48,271 nt of DNA, from NCBI GenBank assembly GCA_005799525.1, contig SYGN01000062.1:1-48271 (forward strand), read 5' to 3'. Source of the DNA: Opitutaceae bacterium. GTDB taxonomy: Bacteria > Verrucomicrobiota > Verrucomicrobiia > Opitutales > Opitutaceae. Every line of letters starts with the position of its first letter. The stretch's first letter is position 1. This document shows, one piece after another, positions 1 through 7,276 of this stretch. The notes under the pieces were generated by a model that searched no databases, was not told the origin of the DNA, and saw only the letters and a list, made by a program, of their open reading frames with translations. The position numbers and the translations under genes were made by a program.

Positions 1-1
1 G

Positions 2-133
2 GGTCTGAACAATAAAATCCGCGTGGTCACCAGACGCTCCTATGGCTTTCGCACCTACCGGGCGATGGAGGTCGCCCTGTATCACAATCTTGGGCACCTA
101 CCCGAACCCGAGTTCACCCACAGATTCAGCTGA
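2..133 (+). pseudogene. C-terminal end of an ISL3-type transposase, cut by the left edge
   Basis: Reading from base 2 gives 43 codons to a TGA at 131-133. They begin GLNNKIRVVTRRSYGFR and end with LPEPEFTHRFS. ISL3-family DDE transposases carry an N-K-I-(K/R)-x-(R)-(R/K)-x-Y-G-(F/Y) block near the C-terminus and often end in a THRFC-like tail, so the match is good although only the tail is visible. Whether the rest of the gene is intact to the left cannot be seen. The last coding bases (115-131) are repeated in inverted orientation at 48141-48157, where they sit inside a probable IS terminus. Here the outer GGCTCTGT of that terminus is missing, so this end looks degenerate. Confidence 0.7.
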
Positions 134-655
134 CCAGACGTTTTTTCGAACTGCGGAACTTGGGCCAACACATAATCGCGCCACGCAAGGCATCGAGTGG
201 GGTCGGGCGCGCTGGCCAGGGAACGGCAGGAGCTAAAGTCTTCATAGAGGTCAACGTTGGGGGAATTCCGCTGTTTCGTGTTTAGGGATATCAACCCGGA
301 TATCGGGACGAATGGGGTCGCGCAAAAAATCAATGGGAAATGTGCAGGCGGCAGGCAACTCGCTTTGCCATGCGTTGTGCGGGGTGTAACCGGAATTAAA
401 TTCAGTGATTGAAGTGGCACCGGCGTCCCGCCCATGGGTTCGGCAACGAGTAGGCAAGATGCCCCGCTCGTCCTCGGGCGATGAGCCCGTGCCACGCTGA
501 TAGCGACCCTACTGATTGCACTTCCAGTTACACCCCTTTTTCGTGCGCGAGGATGTTTCGGTGATCGGCCACCAAAACTGCGGAATTGAAACACGGCCGG
601 AAAGCGCGGACGCTCCAGTGCAATCCCCGGTCTTTCCCGGGATCTATTTTATCCC
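134..655. other. 522-base stretch with no recognisable gene
   Basis: No reading frame here gives a protein I recognise. Open frames on the minus strand look like random Arg/Pro-rich translations of GC-rich DNA. One short minus-strand segment (about 251-410) reads more protein-like but has no recognisable start or motif. The only clear structure is the palindromic element at 414-495. The stretch probably contains debris beside the ISL3 fragment plus the upstream region of the amidohydrolase gene. Confidence 0.5.
414..495. repeat. REP-like palindromic element with GTGGCAC/GTGCCAC ends
   Basis: The element starts GTGGCAC (414-420) and ends GTGCCAC (489-495), which are perfect inverted repeats. 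The inside contains GC-rich sub-palindromes, for example CGGGC-GATGA-GCCCG near 476-490. The layout of short terminal inverted repeats around hairpins in intergenic DNA matches REP/BIME-like elements. It differs from the GTAG-ended palindromes later in the window, so it may be a second family. Confidence 0.55.
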
Positions 656-2389
656 ATGAGCCCCAAATTAATCCTCGGTTTGTTTTGTGCCTTCTGCGCT
701 CTGGGCCGCACGCAGGAACCGGCGCCCGACGCGGTTTTTTTCGGTGGTCACGTCCTCACCGTCGACGCCGCGTTCACGGTGCGGGAAGCGTTCGCACTGC
801 GCGGCGGGAAAATTACGGCGGTCGGAAGCTCGCGCGAGATCCGCGCGCTCGCGCGGGAGGGCTTCACGGCGGTGCGCGATCTCGGCGGGCGCACGGTGCT
901 GCCGGGGCTGATCGACTCGCACGTGCACCCGCCAGCGGCGGCGGTGTTCGAGTTCGACCACGAGATTCCACGCATGGAAACGATTCGCGAGGTGTTGGAC
1001 TACATCGCAGCTCGGGTGCGCGTGGTACCGGCAGGTGGGTGGATCTCGCTGCAACAGGTGTTCATCACGCGGTTGCAGGAAGCGCGCTTCCCAACGCGGG
1101 ACGAACTCGACGCGGTGGCTCCCCACCACGCGGTAAATTTCCGCACCGGGCCGGACAATATGCTCAACACGCTGGCGTTGAAAAAGTGCGCGTTCGACCG
1201 CACGTGGACGGTGCAGGACGGCGGACCCGGTTATCTCGAAAAAGACGCCGCGGGCGATCCCACCGGCCTCGTCCGCGGGCTGGCTCGGTATATTAAAATG
1301 TCCGATACGGGGCGCATGCCGACCGCGGCGCAGAGCAGCGAACGGTTGCAGGCGCTGTTCCACGACTACAACCAGACAGGCTTCACTGCGGTGTGTGACC
1401 GCGGGGCGACGCCGGAGTCGATCAAGCGTTACGAGGAATTGCGGGCGGACGGTGCCTTGACGCTCCGCGTGGCGATGTCGCAGACCTTTCCCACGGTGGG
1501 TTCGATGGCCTCCATCCTCGCCGCCATCGACGGCATCGCGACGAGCCCGCTGCGAGCACCCGACGCGTGGCTGCGGCTCATCGGCACCAAGATCTGGCTC
1601 GATGGCGGCATGCTCACGGGCAGCGCCTACCTGCATCAACCGTGGGGTCGGAACGAAAATTACGGTATCCGCGACGACACTTACCGCGGCGTGCTCAACG
1701 TCCCGCCCGACCGGCTGCTTGCGATGGTTCGGCGGGTGGCGCAACACGGCCTGCAATTTACCGCGCATGCCGTCGGTGATGCGGCGGGCGATGTCTTGCT
1801 CGATGCCTACGACACGGTGAACCGGGAGAAACCGATCCGTGAACTGCGCATGGGCATCACCCACTCGAATTTCATGACGCGCGAAAGCATCGCGCGCTCG
1901 GCCCGGCTCGGCGTGGTGCTCGACGTCCAACCGATCTGGTTACATCTCGACACCCGCACGCTCGTGCAACAGTTCGGCTACGACCGGCTGCGCTGGTTTC
2001 AGCCGCTGAAAAGCATTCTGGCAGCGGGCGGCATGACCGGAGGAGGCTCGGACCACATGCTGAAGATCGGCGATCAACGGGCGATCAACCCCTATAATCC
2101 CTTTCTCGCCATGTGGACGACGATCTCGCGGCGGGCGAAGTGGTATGAAGGCCAATTGCACCCCGAAGAAGCACTCACCCGGCGGCAGGCGATCGAGTTC
2201 TACACGCGCAACAACGCCCACCTGTTGTTTTGGGAAAAAGAACTCGGCTCCCTCGAACCGGGCAAACGCGCGGACTTCATCGTGATTGACCGCGACCTGC
2301 TCGCGTGCCCGCTCGACGAATGGAAGGAGACGAGCGTGCTAGAAACGTGGGTCGAAGGTCGCGCGGTGTTTCGGCGAAGCGGGCCGTAA
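656..2389 (+). CDS. Secreted metal-dependent amidohydrolase (YtcJ-like, amidohydrolase 3 family)
   Basis: The 577-residue product has the architecture of YtcJ-type amidohydrolases, which hydrolyse C-N bonds in unknown substrates using a TIM-barrel metal centre. A short hydrophobic leader (about residues 1-19) suggests export. The N-terminal beta-sandwich (DAVFFGGHVLTVD) leads to GLIDSHVHP, with the metal-ligand histidines at 89 and 91. Later come FTAHAVGD and MGITHSNF (further His ligands) and GGGSDHML, with the catalytic Asp. The C-terminal EPGKRADFIVID closes the sandwich. Length is normal for the family (about 530-580). No good Shine-Dalgarno lies before the ATG, but the leader supports this start. 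The gene stands alone, and the substrate cannot be inferred. Confidence 0.85.
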   Translation: MSPKLILGLFCAFCALGRTQEPAPDAVFFGGHVLTVDAAFTVREAFALRGGKITAVGSSREIRALAREGFTAVRDLGGRTVLPGLIDSHVHPPAAAVFEFDHEIPRMETIREVLDYIAARVRVVPAGGWISLQQVFITRLQEARFPTRDELDAVAPHHAVNFRTGPDNMLNTLALKKCAFDRTWTVQDGGPGYLEKDAAGDPTGLVRGLARYIKMSDTGRMPTAAQSSERLQALFHDYNQTGFTAVCDRGATPESIKRYEELRADGALTLRVAMSQTFPTVGSMASILAAIDGIATSPLRAPDAWLRLIGTKIWLDGGMLTGSAYLHQPWGRNENYGIRDDTYRGVLNVPPDRLLAMVRRVAQHGLQFTAHAVGDAAGDVLLDAYDTVNREKPIRELRMGITHSNFMTRESIARSARLGVVLDVQPIWLHLDTRTLVQQFGYDRLRWFQPLKSILAAGGMTGGGSDHMLKIGDQRAINPYNPFLAMWTTISRRAKWYEGQLHPEEALTRRQAIEFYTRNNAHLLFWEKELGSLEPGKRADFIVIDRDLLACPLDEWKETSVLETWVEGRAVFRRSGP

Positions 2390-2511
2390 GCACGGGCGCG
2401 ACGCGCCTTTTTTGGCCGGCCATTAGAGACGCCTTCGTGACATCGTGCCTGTCCCCTTTTTCTTTCCCGTGACAACCTTGCCATGGGGTCACGAACGAAG
2501 AGCCGGCGGGG

Positions 2512-2979
2512 TCACGACGAGACGCGGGTGAATTGACGAATTGCTTCGTAGGTCGCAATCCCGGCGGCGGTGCTCAGGTTCAGCGATCGCAACGCAGGAT
2601 TCGCATGGGGTATAGTGACTCGCTGGTCCGCGCCAAGCTCGTCGTGTAACCATTCGGGGGCACCCGCGCTCTCGTTTCCAAAGACCAATCCGTCTCCATC
2701 CGCGTAGCGCACATCCCAAAAACTTTGCTGCGTTTTTGTCGTGAAAAGCCAGAGCTGCTTCGGCGCCTGGGGACTCGTACGAAATGCCGCCCAATCGGCA
2801 TGCTCATGGACATCGAGCGATTTCCAATAGTCCATCCCGGCGCGACGCAGATTCCGGTCGTTGATCACAAAGCCGAGCGGATGAATCAAGTGGAGCCGCG
2901 AACACGTCAAAGCACACATCCGGCCAATATTACCGGTATTGGGCGCGATCTCGGGCTGAAAGAGCACGACATGAATCAT
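2512..2979 (-). CDS. trmL: tRNA (cytidine(34)-2'-O)-methyltransferase TrmL
   Basis: This 155-residue SPOUT-fold protein is predicted to 2'-O-methylate the wobble nucleotide of tRNA-Leu isoacceptors. All three SPOUT motifs are present: EIAPNTGNIGRMC near the N-terminus, LVFGNESAG in the middle (AdoMet-binding knot), and IPHANPALRSLNLSTAAGI near the C-terminus. Length matches TrmL/YibK (about 155). It lies upstream of and in the same direction as nothing obvious; smpB, also on the minus strand, begins 5' of it with a 60-base gap, so the two may be co-transcribed with smpB first. A change from the usual IPM to IPH in motif 3 is minor. Confidence 0.92.
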   Translation of the reverse strand: MIHVVLFQPEIAPNTGNIGRMCALTCSRLHLIHPLGFVINDRNLRRAGMDYWKSLDVHEHADWAAFRTSPQAPKQLWLFTTKTQQSFWDVRYADGDGLVFGNESAGAPEWLHDELGADQRVTIPHANPALRSLNLSTAAGIATYEAIRQFTRVSS

Positions 2980-3039
2980 CCCCTGATCGTCGCTGGCCTC
3001 CTGCGCGAATCAAGCGCGCTCACGGATCGGCATTCAGTT

Positions 3040-3513
3040 TCAGCGCCGGGCCTTGAGCTCTTTGTTGAGCTCCATCATTTCAGCCCGCGTCTTGAGGTCG
3101 TCACGCTTGTCGAAATTTTTCTTTCCGGTGCACAAGGCTACCTCGACCTTTACGAGCGCCTCCTTGAAATACATCCGCAACGGCACCAGTGCCCGCCCGC
3201 CCGCCTCCAGCGCATGCTGGATCTTGTCGATGTGGCGGCGATGCAGCAACAGTTTCCGGATACGCTTGGAGTCGTGGTTAAAAATATTACCCCACGCATA
3301 TTGCTCGATATGCGCGCCATGCATCCAAATTTCCCCCTTCTCCACTCGGCCAAACGCGTCGCTGATCTGAGCCTTCCCCGCGCGCACCGACTTCACCTCG
3401 GTGCCCCGGAGCTGGATGCCGGCCTCGAACCGCTCGTCCACAAAATAGTCGCGCAAAGCCTTCGAGTTGCGGATCTCGGTATGACGCGGGCCGTCTTTCT
3501 TCTTCGCAGCCAT
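3040..3513 (-). CDS. smpB: SsrA-binding protein SmpB (trans-translation)
   Basis: SmpB binds tmRNA and delivers it to stalled ribosomes. The 157-residue product starts MAAKKKDG and contains the conserved blocks NSKALRDYFVDERFEAGIQL, GTEVKSVRAGKAQISDAF, the YAWGN/HDSKRIRKLLLH segment (normally NhxPxRxRKLLLH), and GRALVPLRMYFKEALVKVEVAL. The basic tail (KRDDLKTRAEM...) that enters the decoding centre is intact. Size is typical. A tmRNA gene is not seen in this window. Confidence 0.95.
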   Translation of the reverse strand: MAAKKKDGPRHTEIRNSKALRDYFVDERFEAGIQLRGTEVKSVRAGKAQISDAFGRVEKGEIWMHGAHIEQYAWGNIFNHDSKRIRKLLLHRRHIDKIQHALEAGGRALVPLRMYFKEALVKVEVALCTGKKNFDKRDDLKTRAEMMELNKELKARR

Positions 3514-3549
3514 GGTTCAGGTTGAATTGGGATCGGAAAATTTCTGCAC

Positions 3550-3584
3550 AAAAAAGGGCGGCCTCGACAATCAGCGAGCCGCCC
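3550..3584 (-). terminator. Intrinsic terminator after rpoZ
   Basis: Read on the minus strand, GGGCGGCTCG (3584-3575) pairs with CGAGGCCGCCC (3566-3556) apart from one bulge, and is followed by six U (3555-3550). It lies 24 bases past the rpoZ stop and upstream of smpB, so it would separate rpoZ from the smpB-trmL pair. Confidence 0.8.
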
Positions 3585-3607
3585 AAAGTAGCAATCGCGC
3601 CGTGAAC

Positions 3608-3802
3608 TCAGGCCAACTCGTAGCTGATTTTACCTTCGATCACTTCGCGGAGCGCCGTGTCCTCGGGGGTGAGCTGCTCGAGCGACTCGACGAGCGGGCG
3701 ATTGCCCCGCTTGAGCTGCTTCACGCGACGGGAAACCACGTTGATCAGGATGTTGGGATCAGGAATGGCCTTGAGGGCGCTTGTGATGTATTCGTCTCTC
3801 AT
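3608..3802 (-). CDS. rpoZ: DNA-directed RNA polymerase omega subunit
   Basis: The 64-residue product MRDEYITSALKAIPDPNIL... carries the omega hallmark INVVSRRVKQLKRGNRPLVE, corresponding to the conserved 'R-V-(K/R)-Q-L' helix, followed by a DTALREVIEGKISYEL tail. Omega promotes assembly and stability of the beta' subunit. An in-frame ATG at 3862 would add 20 residues with no omega character, so the ATG at 3802 is chosen. The gene ends in an intrinsic terminator and is divergent from cutA. Confidence 0.85.
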   Translation of the reverse strand: MRDEYITSALKAIPDPNILINVVSRRVKQLKRGNRPLVESLEQLTPEDTALREVIEGKISYELA

Positions 3803-3925
3803 GATTGGCAGATGGATGATTTGAAAACCGACGAGGACACCGCTCGCTCCACCGCCCGTCAAGGGCGAATTCCCTCCTCAAAATTCCCGCTTGCGCCCGC
3901 CCGTCGCGCGGCGAAAACCTCCGCC

Positions 3926-4267
3926 ATGTTAATCGCTTGGACCACTGTCGCCACCCGGGCCGAGGCCGAACGTCTGGCGACGGATTCCGTTGCCCGCGGT
4001 TTGGCCGCCTGCGTCCAAATTGATGGCCCCATCGTCTCGCACTACGGATGGCAGGGCCGGGCTGAGCGGGCCGAAGAGTTCCGCCTCTGTTTTAAGTGCC
4101 GCCCCACCCAACTCGCTGCCCTCGAAGCGCAGGTCCTCGCCGGCCACCCCTACGATTCGCCCGAGTGGCTGGTCGTGCGGGCCGAACACGTGGGAGAAAA
4201 ATACTTGTCATGGGCAGAGGCGAACTCCACGTTCCCACCCTTTCGCCAGTCTCAACCACTACGTTAA
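3926..4267 (+). CDS. cutA: Divalent-cation tolerance protein CutA
   Basis: The 113-residue product starts MLIAWTTVATRAEAERLATD and belongs to the CutA family of small trimeric ferredoxin-like proteins linked to copper/divalent-metal tolerance. Family marks are GLAACVQIDGPIVSHYGWQG, the FRLCFKC strand with its Cys (usually KT), LAALEAQVLAGHPYDSPEW (the HPYDxPE motif) and YLSWAEANS. The open frame extends far upstream, but only from this ATG does the protein align with CutA. Its stop lies 5 bases before the small basic protein gene, so the two are probably co-transcribed. Confidence 0.88.
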   Translation: MLIAWTTVATRAEAERLATDSVARGLAACVQIDGPIVSHYGWQGRAERAEEFRLCFKCRPTQLAALEAQVLAGHPYDSPEWLVVRAEHVGEKYLSWAEANSTFPPFRQSQPLR

Positions 4268-4272
4268 CCACC

Positions 4273-4428
4273 ATGTCCCAGCACAAAAGTCTCCAAGGCG
4301 CCTCCGGTCTCGTCGTCAAACGCAATGTTTTGAAGCGCTTTGAGCGCGTTGATATTCTGAAAAAACGTGGCCAATGGAAAGCCGGCGACCGCGTGCAGGG
4401 CCTCCGCAAGACCAAGCCGGACGTCTAA
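4273..4428 (+). CDS. Small basic protein of the Verrucomicrobia/PVC type
   Basis: This is a 51-residue, very basic protein (14 Lys/Arg) starting MSQHKSLQGASGLVVKRNVL and continuing RFERVDILKKRGQW, then GDRVQGLRKTKPDV. I recognise it as the short conserved 'small basic protein' found next to housekeeping genes in Verrucomicrobia and relatives. The function is not established; charge and size suggest binding to RNA or the ribosome, which is inference. It follows cutA by 5 bases and is closed by a strong terminator at 4449-4479. Confidence 0.8.
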   Translation: MSQHKSLQGASGLVVKRNVLKRFERVDILKKRGQWKAGDRVQGLRKTKPDV

Positions 4429-4448
4429 TTCGCCCCCTCTTCTTTTTT

Positions 4449-4479
4449 GGCAGGCAGTTTTCCGCTGCCTGCCTTTTTT
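4449..4479 (+). terminator. Strong intrinsic terminator
   Basis: GGCAGGCAG (4449-4457) and CTGCCTGCC (4465-4473) form a perfect 9-bp stem with a 7-base loop, followed by six T. A T-run also precedes the stem on the other strand side (TCTTTTTT before it), but only the plus-strand use has a gene to end. It terminates the cutA-small basic protein unit. Confidence 0.93.
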
Positions 4480-4512
4480 GTACCCTAATCCCGCGCCGCT
4501 CCGTCCCGCCCC

Positions 4513-5172
4513 ATGATCGACTTCACGAAGACACTCATCGATTTCATTGTGCATATCGATGTTCACCTGGTGGAGATCACGCGCAACTACGGCAGTTGGA
4601 CCTACGCCGTCCTTTTCCTGATCATCTTTGCGGAAACCGGGCTCGTTGTGACGCCTTTCTTACCCGGGGATTCGCTCCTTTTTGCCACCGGCACCCTCTG
4701 TGCCCGCGCCGATTCCGGACTCAATGTCCATCTGATGGCGCTGCTCCTGTTCGTCGCCGCTGTGATCGGTGATACGCTCAATTACTGGGTCGGCGGAAAA
4801 CTCGGTCCGGCAGTCTTCAAACGCGAAGATTCGTTTTTCTTCCGCAAAAAAAACTTGGAGCGTGCCCACGTTTTTTTTGAAAAATATGGTGGCCGGGCAA
4901 TTATTCTCGCGCGGTTCGCCCCCATCGTGCGCACCTTTGTGCCGTTCGTGGCAGGCGTCGGGCAGATGAATTACCGCCAGTTTCTCGCCTATAACGTCAT
5001 CGGCGGATTCCTCTGGATCTATTCTCTTACTTATGCGGGTTATGCCTTCGGCAACCACCCGCTGGTCCAGAAAAACTTCAAACTCGTCATCCTCGGAATC
5101 ATCGTCCTGTCCGTGCTCCCCATGGTCATCGAGGGCTGGCGCGCTTGGCGGGAAAATAAAAAATCTGCCTGA
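4513..5172 (+). CDS. DedA-family inner-membrane protein
   Basis: The 219-residue product is a DedA/SNARE-associated membrane protein. DedA proteins are proposed proton-coupled lipid flippases needed for envelope homeostasis. Family motifs are FAETGLVVTPFLPGDSLLF (the E-x..PGD/E loop), AAVIGDTLNYWVGGKLG, and the signature RFAPIVRTFVPFVAGVGQM with its two arginines. Four to five hydrophobic segments and a basic tail (WRENKKSA) fit the known topology. The gene has its own upstream terminator, so it should start its own transcript. A tRNA gene follows 94 bases later. Confidence 0.9.
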   Translation: MIDFTKTLIDFIVHIDVHLVEITRNYGSWTYAVLFLIIFAETGLVVTPFLPGDSLLFATGTLCARADSGLNVHLMALLLFVAAVIGDTLNYWVGGKLGPAVFKREDSFFFRKKNLERAHVFFEKYGGRAIILARFAPIVRTFVPFVAGVGQMNYRQFLAYNVIGGFLWIYSLTYAGYAFGNHPLVQKNFKLVILGIIVLSVLPMVIEGWRAWRENKKSA

Positions 5173-5266
5173 GGCACACCGTAGCTTTGTGCCACCCGGA
5201 CAGTCTTTCGGAAAGTCTTTACGCTCGACAGACCGCGGCGGCAGCGCGAATTTTTTAAGAGTAAAC

Positions 5267-5341
5267 GCGAGTGTAGCACAATGGATAGTGTAGTAGCCTC
5301 CGAAGCTATTGATCCCGGTTCGACTCCGGGCACTCGCACCA
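5267..5341 (+). tRNA. tRNA-Arg (anticodon CCG)
   Basis: The 75 bases fold into a full cloverleaf: acceptor GCGAGTG/CACTCGC, D-arm GCAC-AATGGATA-GTGT, anticodon arm GTAGC-CTCCGAA-GCTAT, T-arm CCCGG-TTCGACT-CCGGG, then A and an encoded CCA at 5339-5341. The anticodon CCG reads CGG codons (Arg). Confidence 0.95.
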
Positions 5342-5511
5342 GCTCTTCTCAAAGGTAAAATTCGGGGAAAACGGCCGGACGGCAAATCGGAGAACGCTGC
5401 CGAATATAACAAACTTTCGTTACATGGCGACTAGCCCTCGGCTACAGGATGACTCCCGCGCGGATCGGCCGCGATCGCAAGATCGCCGTTCGGTTACCTC
5501 AGTGACGAGCG

Positions 5512-6528
5512 TTACTTCAGTCCAAACAACTGCTGCAGCACCGTTTCGAGATCCTTGCCGACGATTAAGGCCCCCCGTCGATTCACCGCCAGCGACCGAC
5601 TGCGCTGCCGTTTCTCCAATTCGGCGTTCACTTCCGTCAACCGCGGTTGCTCATACGGCAGAGCGACTACCTCCGTCGCATTGAGCGGCGTCCACGCAAA
5701 CGGAACTCCTGTCCAGTTGAACTGAATCTCCCACCCGGCCACCGGCACCATCGGCAATGCCTTGGTCACGAGCGAGGGATAGCGCAGGACAAAATCCGGC
5801 GTACGTCTCGTCGCGATCCGCACTCGCACGGCGGTCTCCATGTTGGAAAAATAATCCTGCACGCTATTGATCTTCCGCGTGCGCCATTGATTAAAAAATT
5901 CAAGGGGATCGATGCCCATGAGGTTCATCCCATTCCAGACGCCGTGGTCATTGTGGCTGCCGAACTTCTTTCGCTGATACCACGTCTGAAAATCGTTCGT
6001 TACCATGACGCCGATTTCAAAATGGACATGCGACCGACTGACCGGGATCGGCGTCGCCCCGGAACTGTGCCCCATCGTGCCGAGCGGCTGACTGCGATTA
6101 ATCCGGCCCCCGACGCTCAAACCCGGAGCAATCCGCGCGAGGTGCGCGTAGAGCGTGTAGATCGCCGGCGACACATCCGGGTGCTCCAAGATGACGTAGC
6201 GGCCATAGTTGCTCCCACCAGGATTCGCACTGATATGGCGGACGACGCCCGCCATCACGGCCATGACCTGGTCAACTGGTTCACCGCGGCGGTCCCGGAC
6301 TAAGGCGCTGATGTCGAGCCCCTCGTGAAATTGCACTCCACCGTTGCGCACCCCCCCAAACGTCCCCGACACCGGATCGCCCGAACCTGCATGCTGCACA
6401 AAGTCCCCGATGGCTTTCCCTTCCGCCCACGCCGGGTTGGGTGTCGGCCACGTGAGGTCAAGGCGCTCGGCCGCGGACGCCACCGCGCCGATCGCAACCA
6501 CGGCAGCCATCATAAATTCCGTCTTCAT
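5512..6528 (-). CDS. Exported M23-family peptidase (LytM-type endopeptidase)
   Basis: The 338-residue product has a signal peptide (residues 1-19, ending VASAAE) and an M23 metallopeptidase domain of the kind that cuts peptidoglycan cross-bridges. Zinc-site motifs are visible: HEGLDISA (HxxxD) near residue 68 and SRSHVHFEIG (HxH) near residue 165, with the beta-strand YGRYVILEHPD and TLYAHLARI between them. About 170 further residues after the catalytic domain match nothing I know and end in GALIVGKDLETVLQQLFGLK. Its ATG overlaps the stop of the upstream lipoprotein gene (TAATG), so translation is probably coupled; it is the last gene of the hemW operon. Confidence 0.85.
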   Translation of the reverse strand: MKTEFMMAAVVAIGAVASAAERLDLTWPTPNPAWAEGKAIGDFVQHAGSGDPVSGTFGGVRNGGVQFHEGLDISALVRDRRGEPVDQVMAVMAGVVRHISANPGGSNYGRYVILEHPDVSPAIYTLYAHLARIAPGLSVGGRINRSQPLGTMGHSSGATPIPVSRSHVHFEIGVMVTNDFQTWYQRKKFGSHNDHGVWNGMNLMGIDPLEFFNQWRTRKINSVQDYFSNMETAVRVRIATRRTPDFVLRYPSLVTKALPMVPVAGWEIQFNWTGVPFAWTPLNATEVVALPYEQPRLTEVNAELEKRQRSRSLAVNRRGALIVGKDLETVLQQLFGLK

Positions 6529-7010
6529 TATTTGCGCGCCGCCGCTCGCTGCAGCGCGACGGAGGTTTTCTTGATATTTTCCACGAGGTCGGGCAGGGCC
6601 GCGTCCGCCATTTCAACGAAAACGAACACCCTGCCTTCGGCCAGCGGCCCTTCCATCCGCCGCGCGCCCACGGCGACATCGTTGACGAACAGCACCAGAC
6701 GCCGACCTTGGTTCGAGCCGCTGATTCGGTAGAGATCCCGTGCCGCCGCCGGGGTGAGCTGAAACATCAGGCATTTACCCAGCTCCACCTGCATCAACTC
6801 GACGTTCACAATGTCACCCTCGGTGAGCACGGGCTTGGGTCCGATCATCACGCGCACTCCACTCTGCGGTAGGGTGGCGCTGACGGTGCGCGCCGCAGCT
6901 TCCTCGAGGAAAAACCGCGCAACGGTCAGGGTATGGTCCACAGAGGTGGGCGACTGACAACCCGCGAGTGTGAGAAGAAAGCCAAGCAGAATGGTGGTCG
7001 CTTTGATCAT
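6528..7010 (-). CDS. Lipoprotein with a SecD N-terminal-like segment
   Basis: The 160-residue product has a lipobox (LLTLAGC, Cys18). The middle part (GDIVNVELMQVELGKCLMFQLTPAAARDL.., then NQGRRLVLFVNDVAVG...MEGPLAEGRVFVFVE) resembles the first periplasmic domain of SecD, in which 'F-(S/T)-x-x-(G/A)-x...GRRLAIVLDGxVxSAPxI' recurs. That resemblance is my pattern recognition and not proof. It carries no other SecD part and has no membrane segment beyond the signal, so it is not a translocase. Start and stop overlap its neighbours (ATGA upstream, TAATG downstream), so it belongs to a tightly coupled operon. Confidence 0.65.
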   Translation of the reverse strand: MIKATTILLGFLLTLAGCQSPTSVDHTLTVARFFLEEAAARTVSATLPQSGVRVMIGPKPVLTEGDIVNVELMQVELGKCLMFQLTPAAARDLYRISGSNQGRRLVLFVNDVAVGARRMEGPLAEGRVFVFVEMADAALPDLVENIKKTSVALQRAAARK

Positions 7011-7276
7011 GGTTTGAATTGCTCCGTCCAGACAGTCCCCGTCCCACCACTTTCGATCCGCTGTCTTTTCGAAAAATTATCGTCATTCGGAGCCAAGCAG
7101 CCGTCGAGGGGATCGTGTAAATAAAGCAGCGGTGAGCCCAACGCCACATCGGCGGTCCCGATACGAGCGACGTCGCCCCAGTCATGACCAAAATCGGAAT
7201 TGAAAAAATTTGGACTGAGGCCCAGCCCACTGTCCTTCGCCGGATAGCATCGGCCAAGCATCGCATCCGTTTTCAT
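7007..7276 (-). CDS. Conserved-looking small protein of unknown function
   Basis: The 89-residue product starts MKTDAMLGRCYP. I do not recognise a family. It lacks a signal peptide and membrane segments, and has a notable aromatic/acidic run (FFNSDFGHDWGDV) and a second (SPLLYLHDPLDG). The case for a real gene is its position: its ATG overlaps the hemW stop (ATGA at 7273-7276) and its stop overlaps the next ATG (ATGA at 7007-7010), an arrangement unlikely by chance. An in-frame ATG three codons upstream is possible but would lose the tidy overlap. Confidence 0.6.
   Translation of the reverse strand: MKTDAMLGRCYPAKDSGLGLSPNFFNSDFGHDWGDVARIGTADVALGSPLLYLHDPLDGCLAPNDDNFSKRQRIESGGTGTVWTEQFKP

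Noticed and set aside
82-594. A 170-residue open frame on the minus strand
   Set aside because: Composition is Arg/Pro/Ser-rich without motifs, it crosses the palindromic element at 414-495 and the ISL3 fragment, and no start signal supports it.
668-1930. A 420-residue open frame opposite the amidohydrolase gene
   Set aside because: It is the GC-rich antisense shadow of a gene with clear catalytic motifs.
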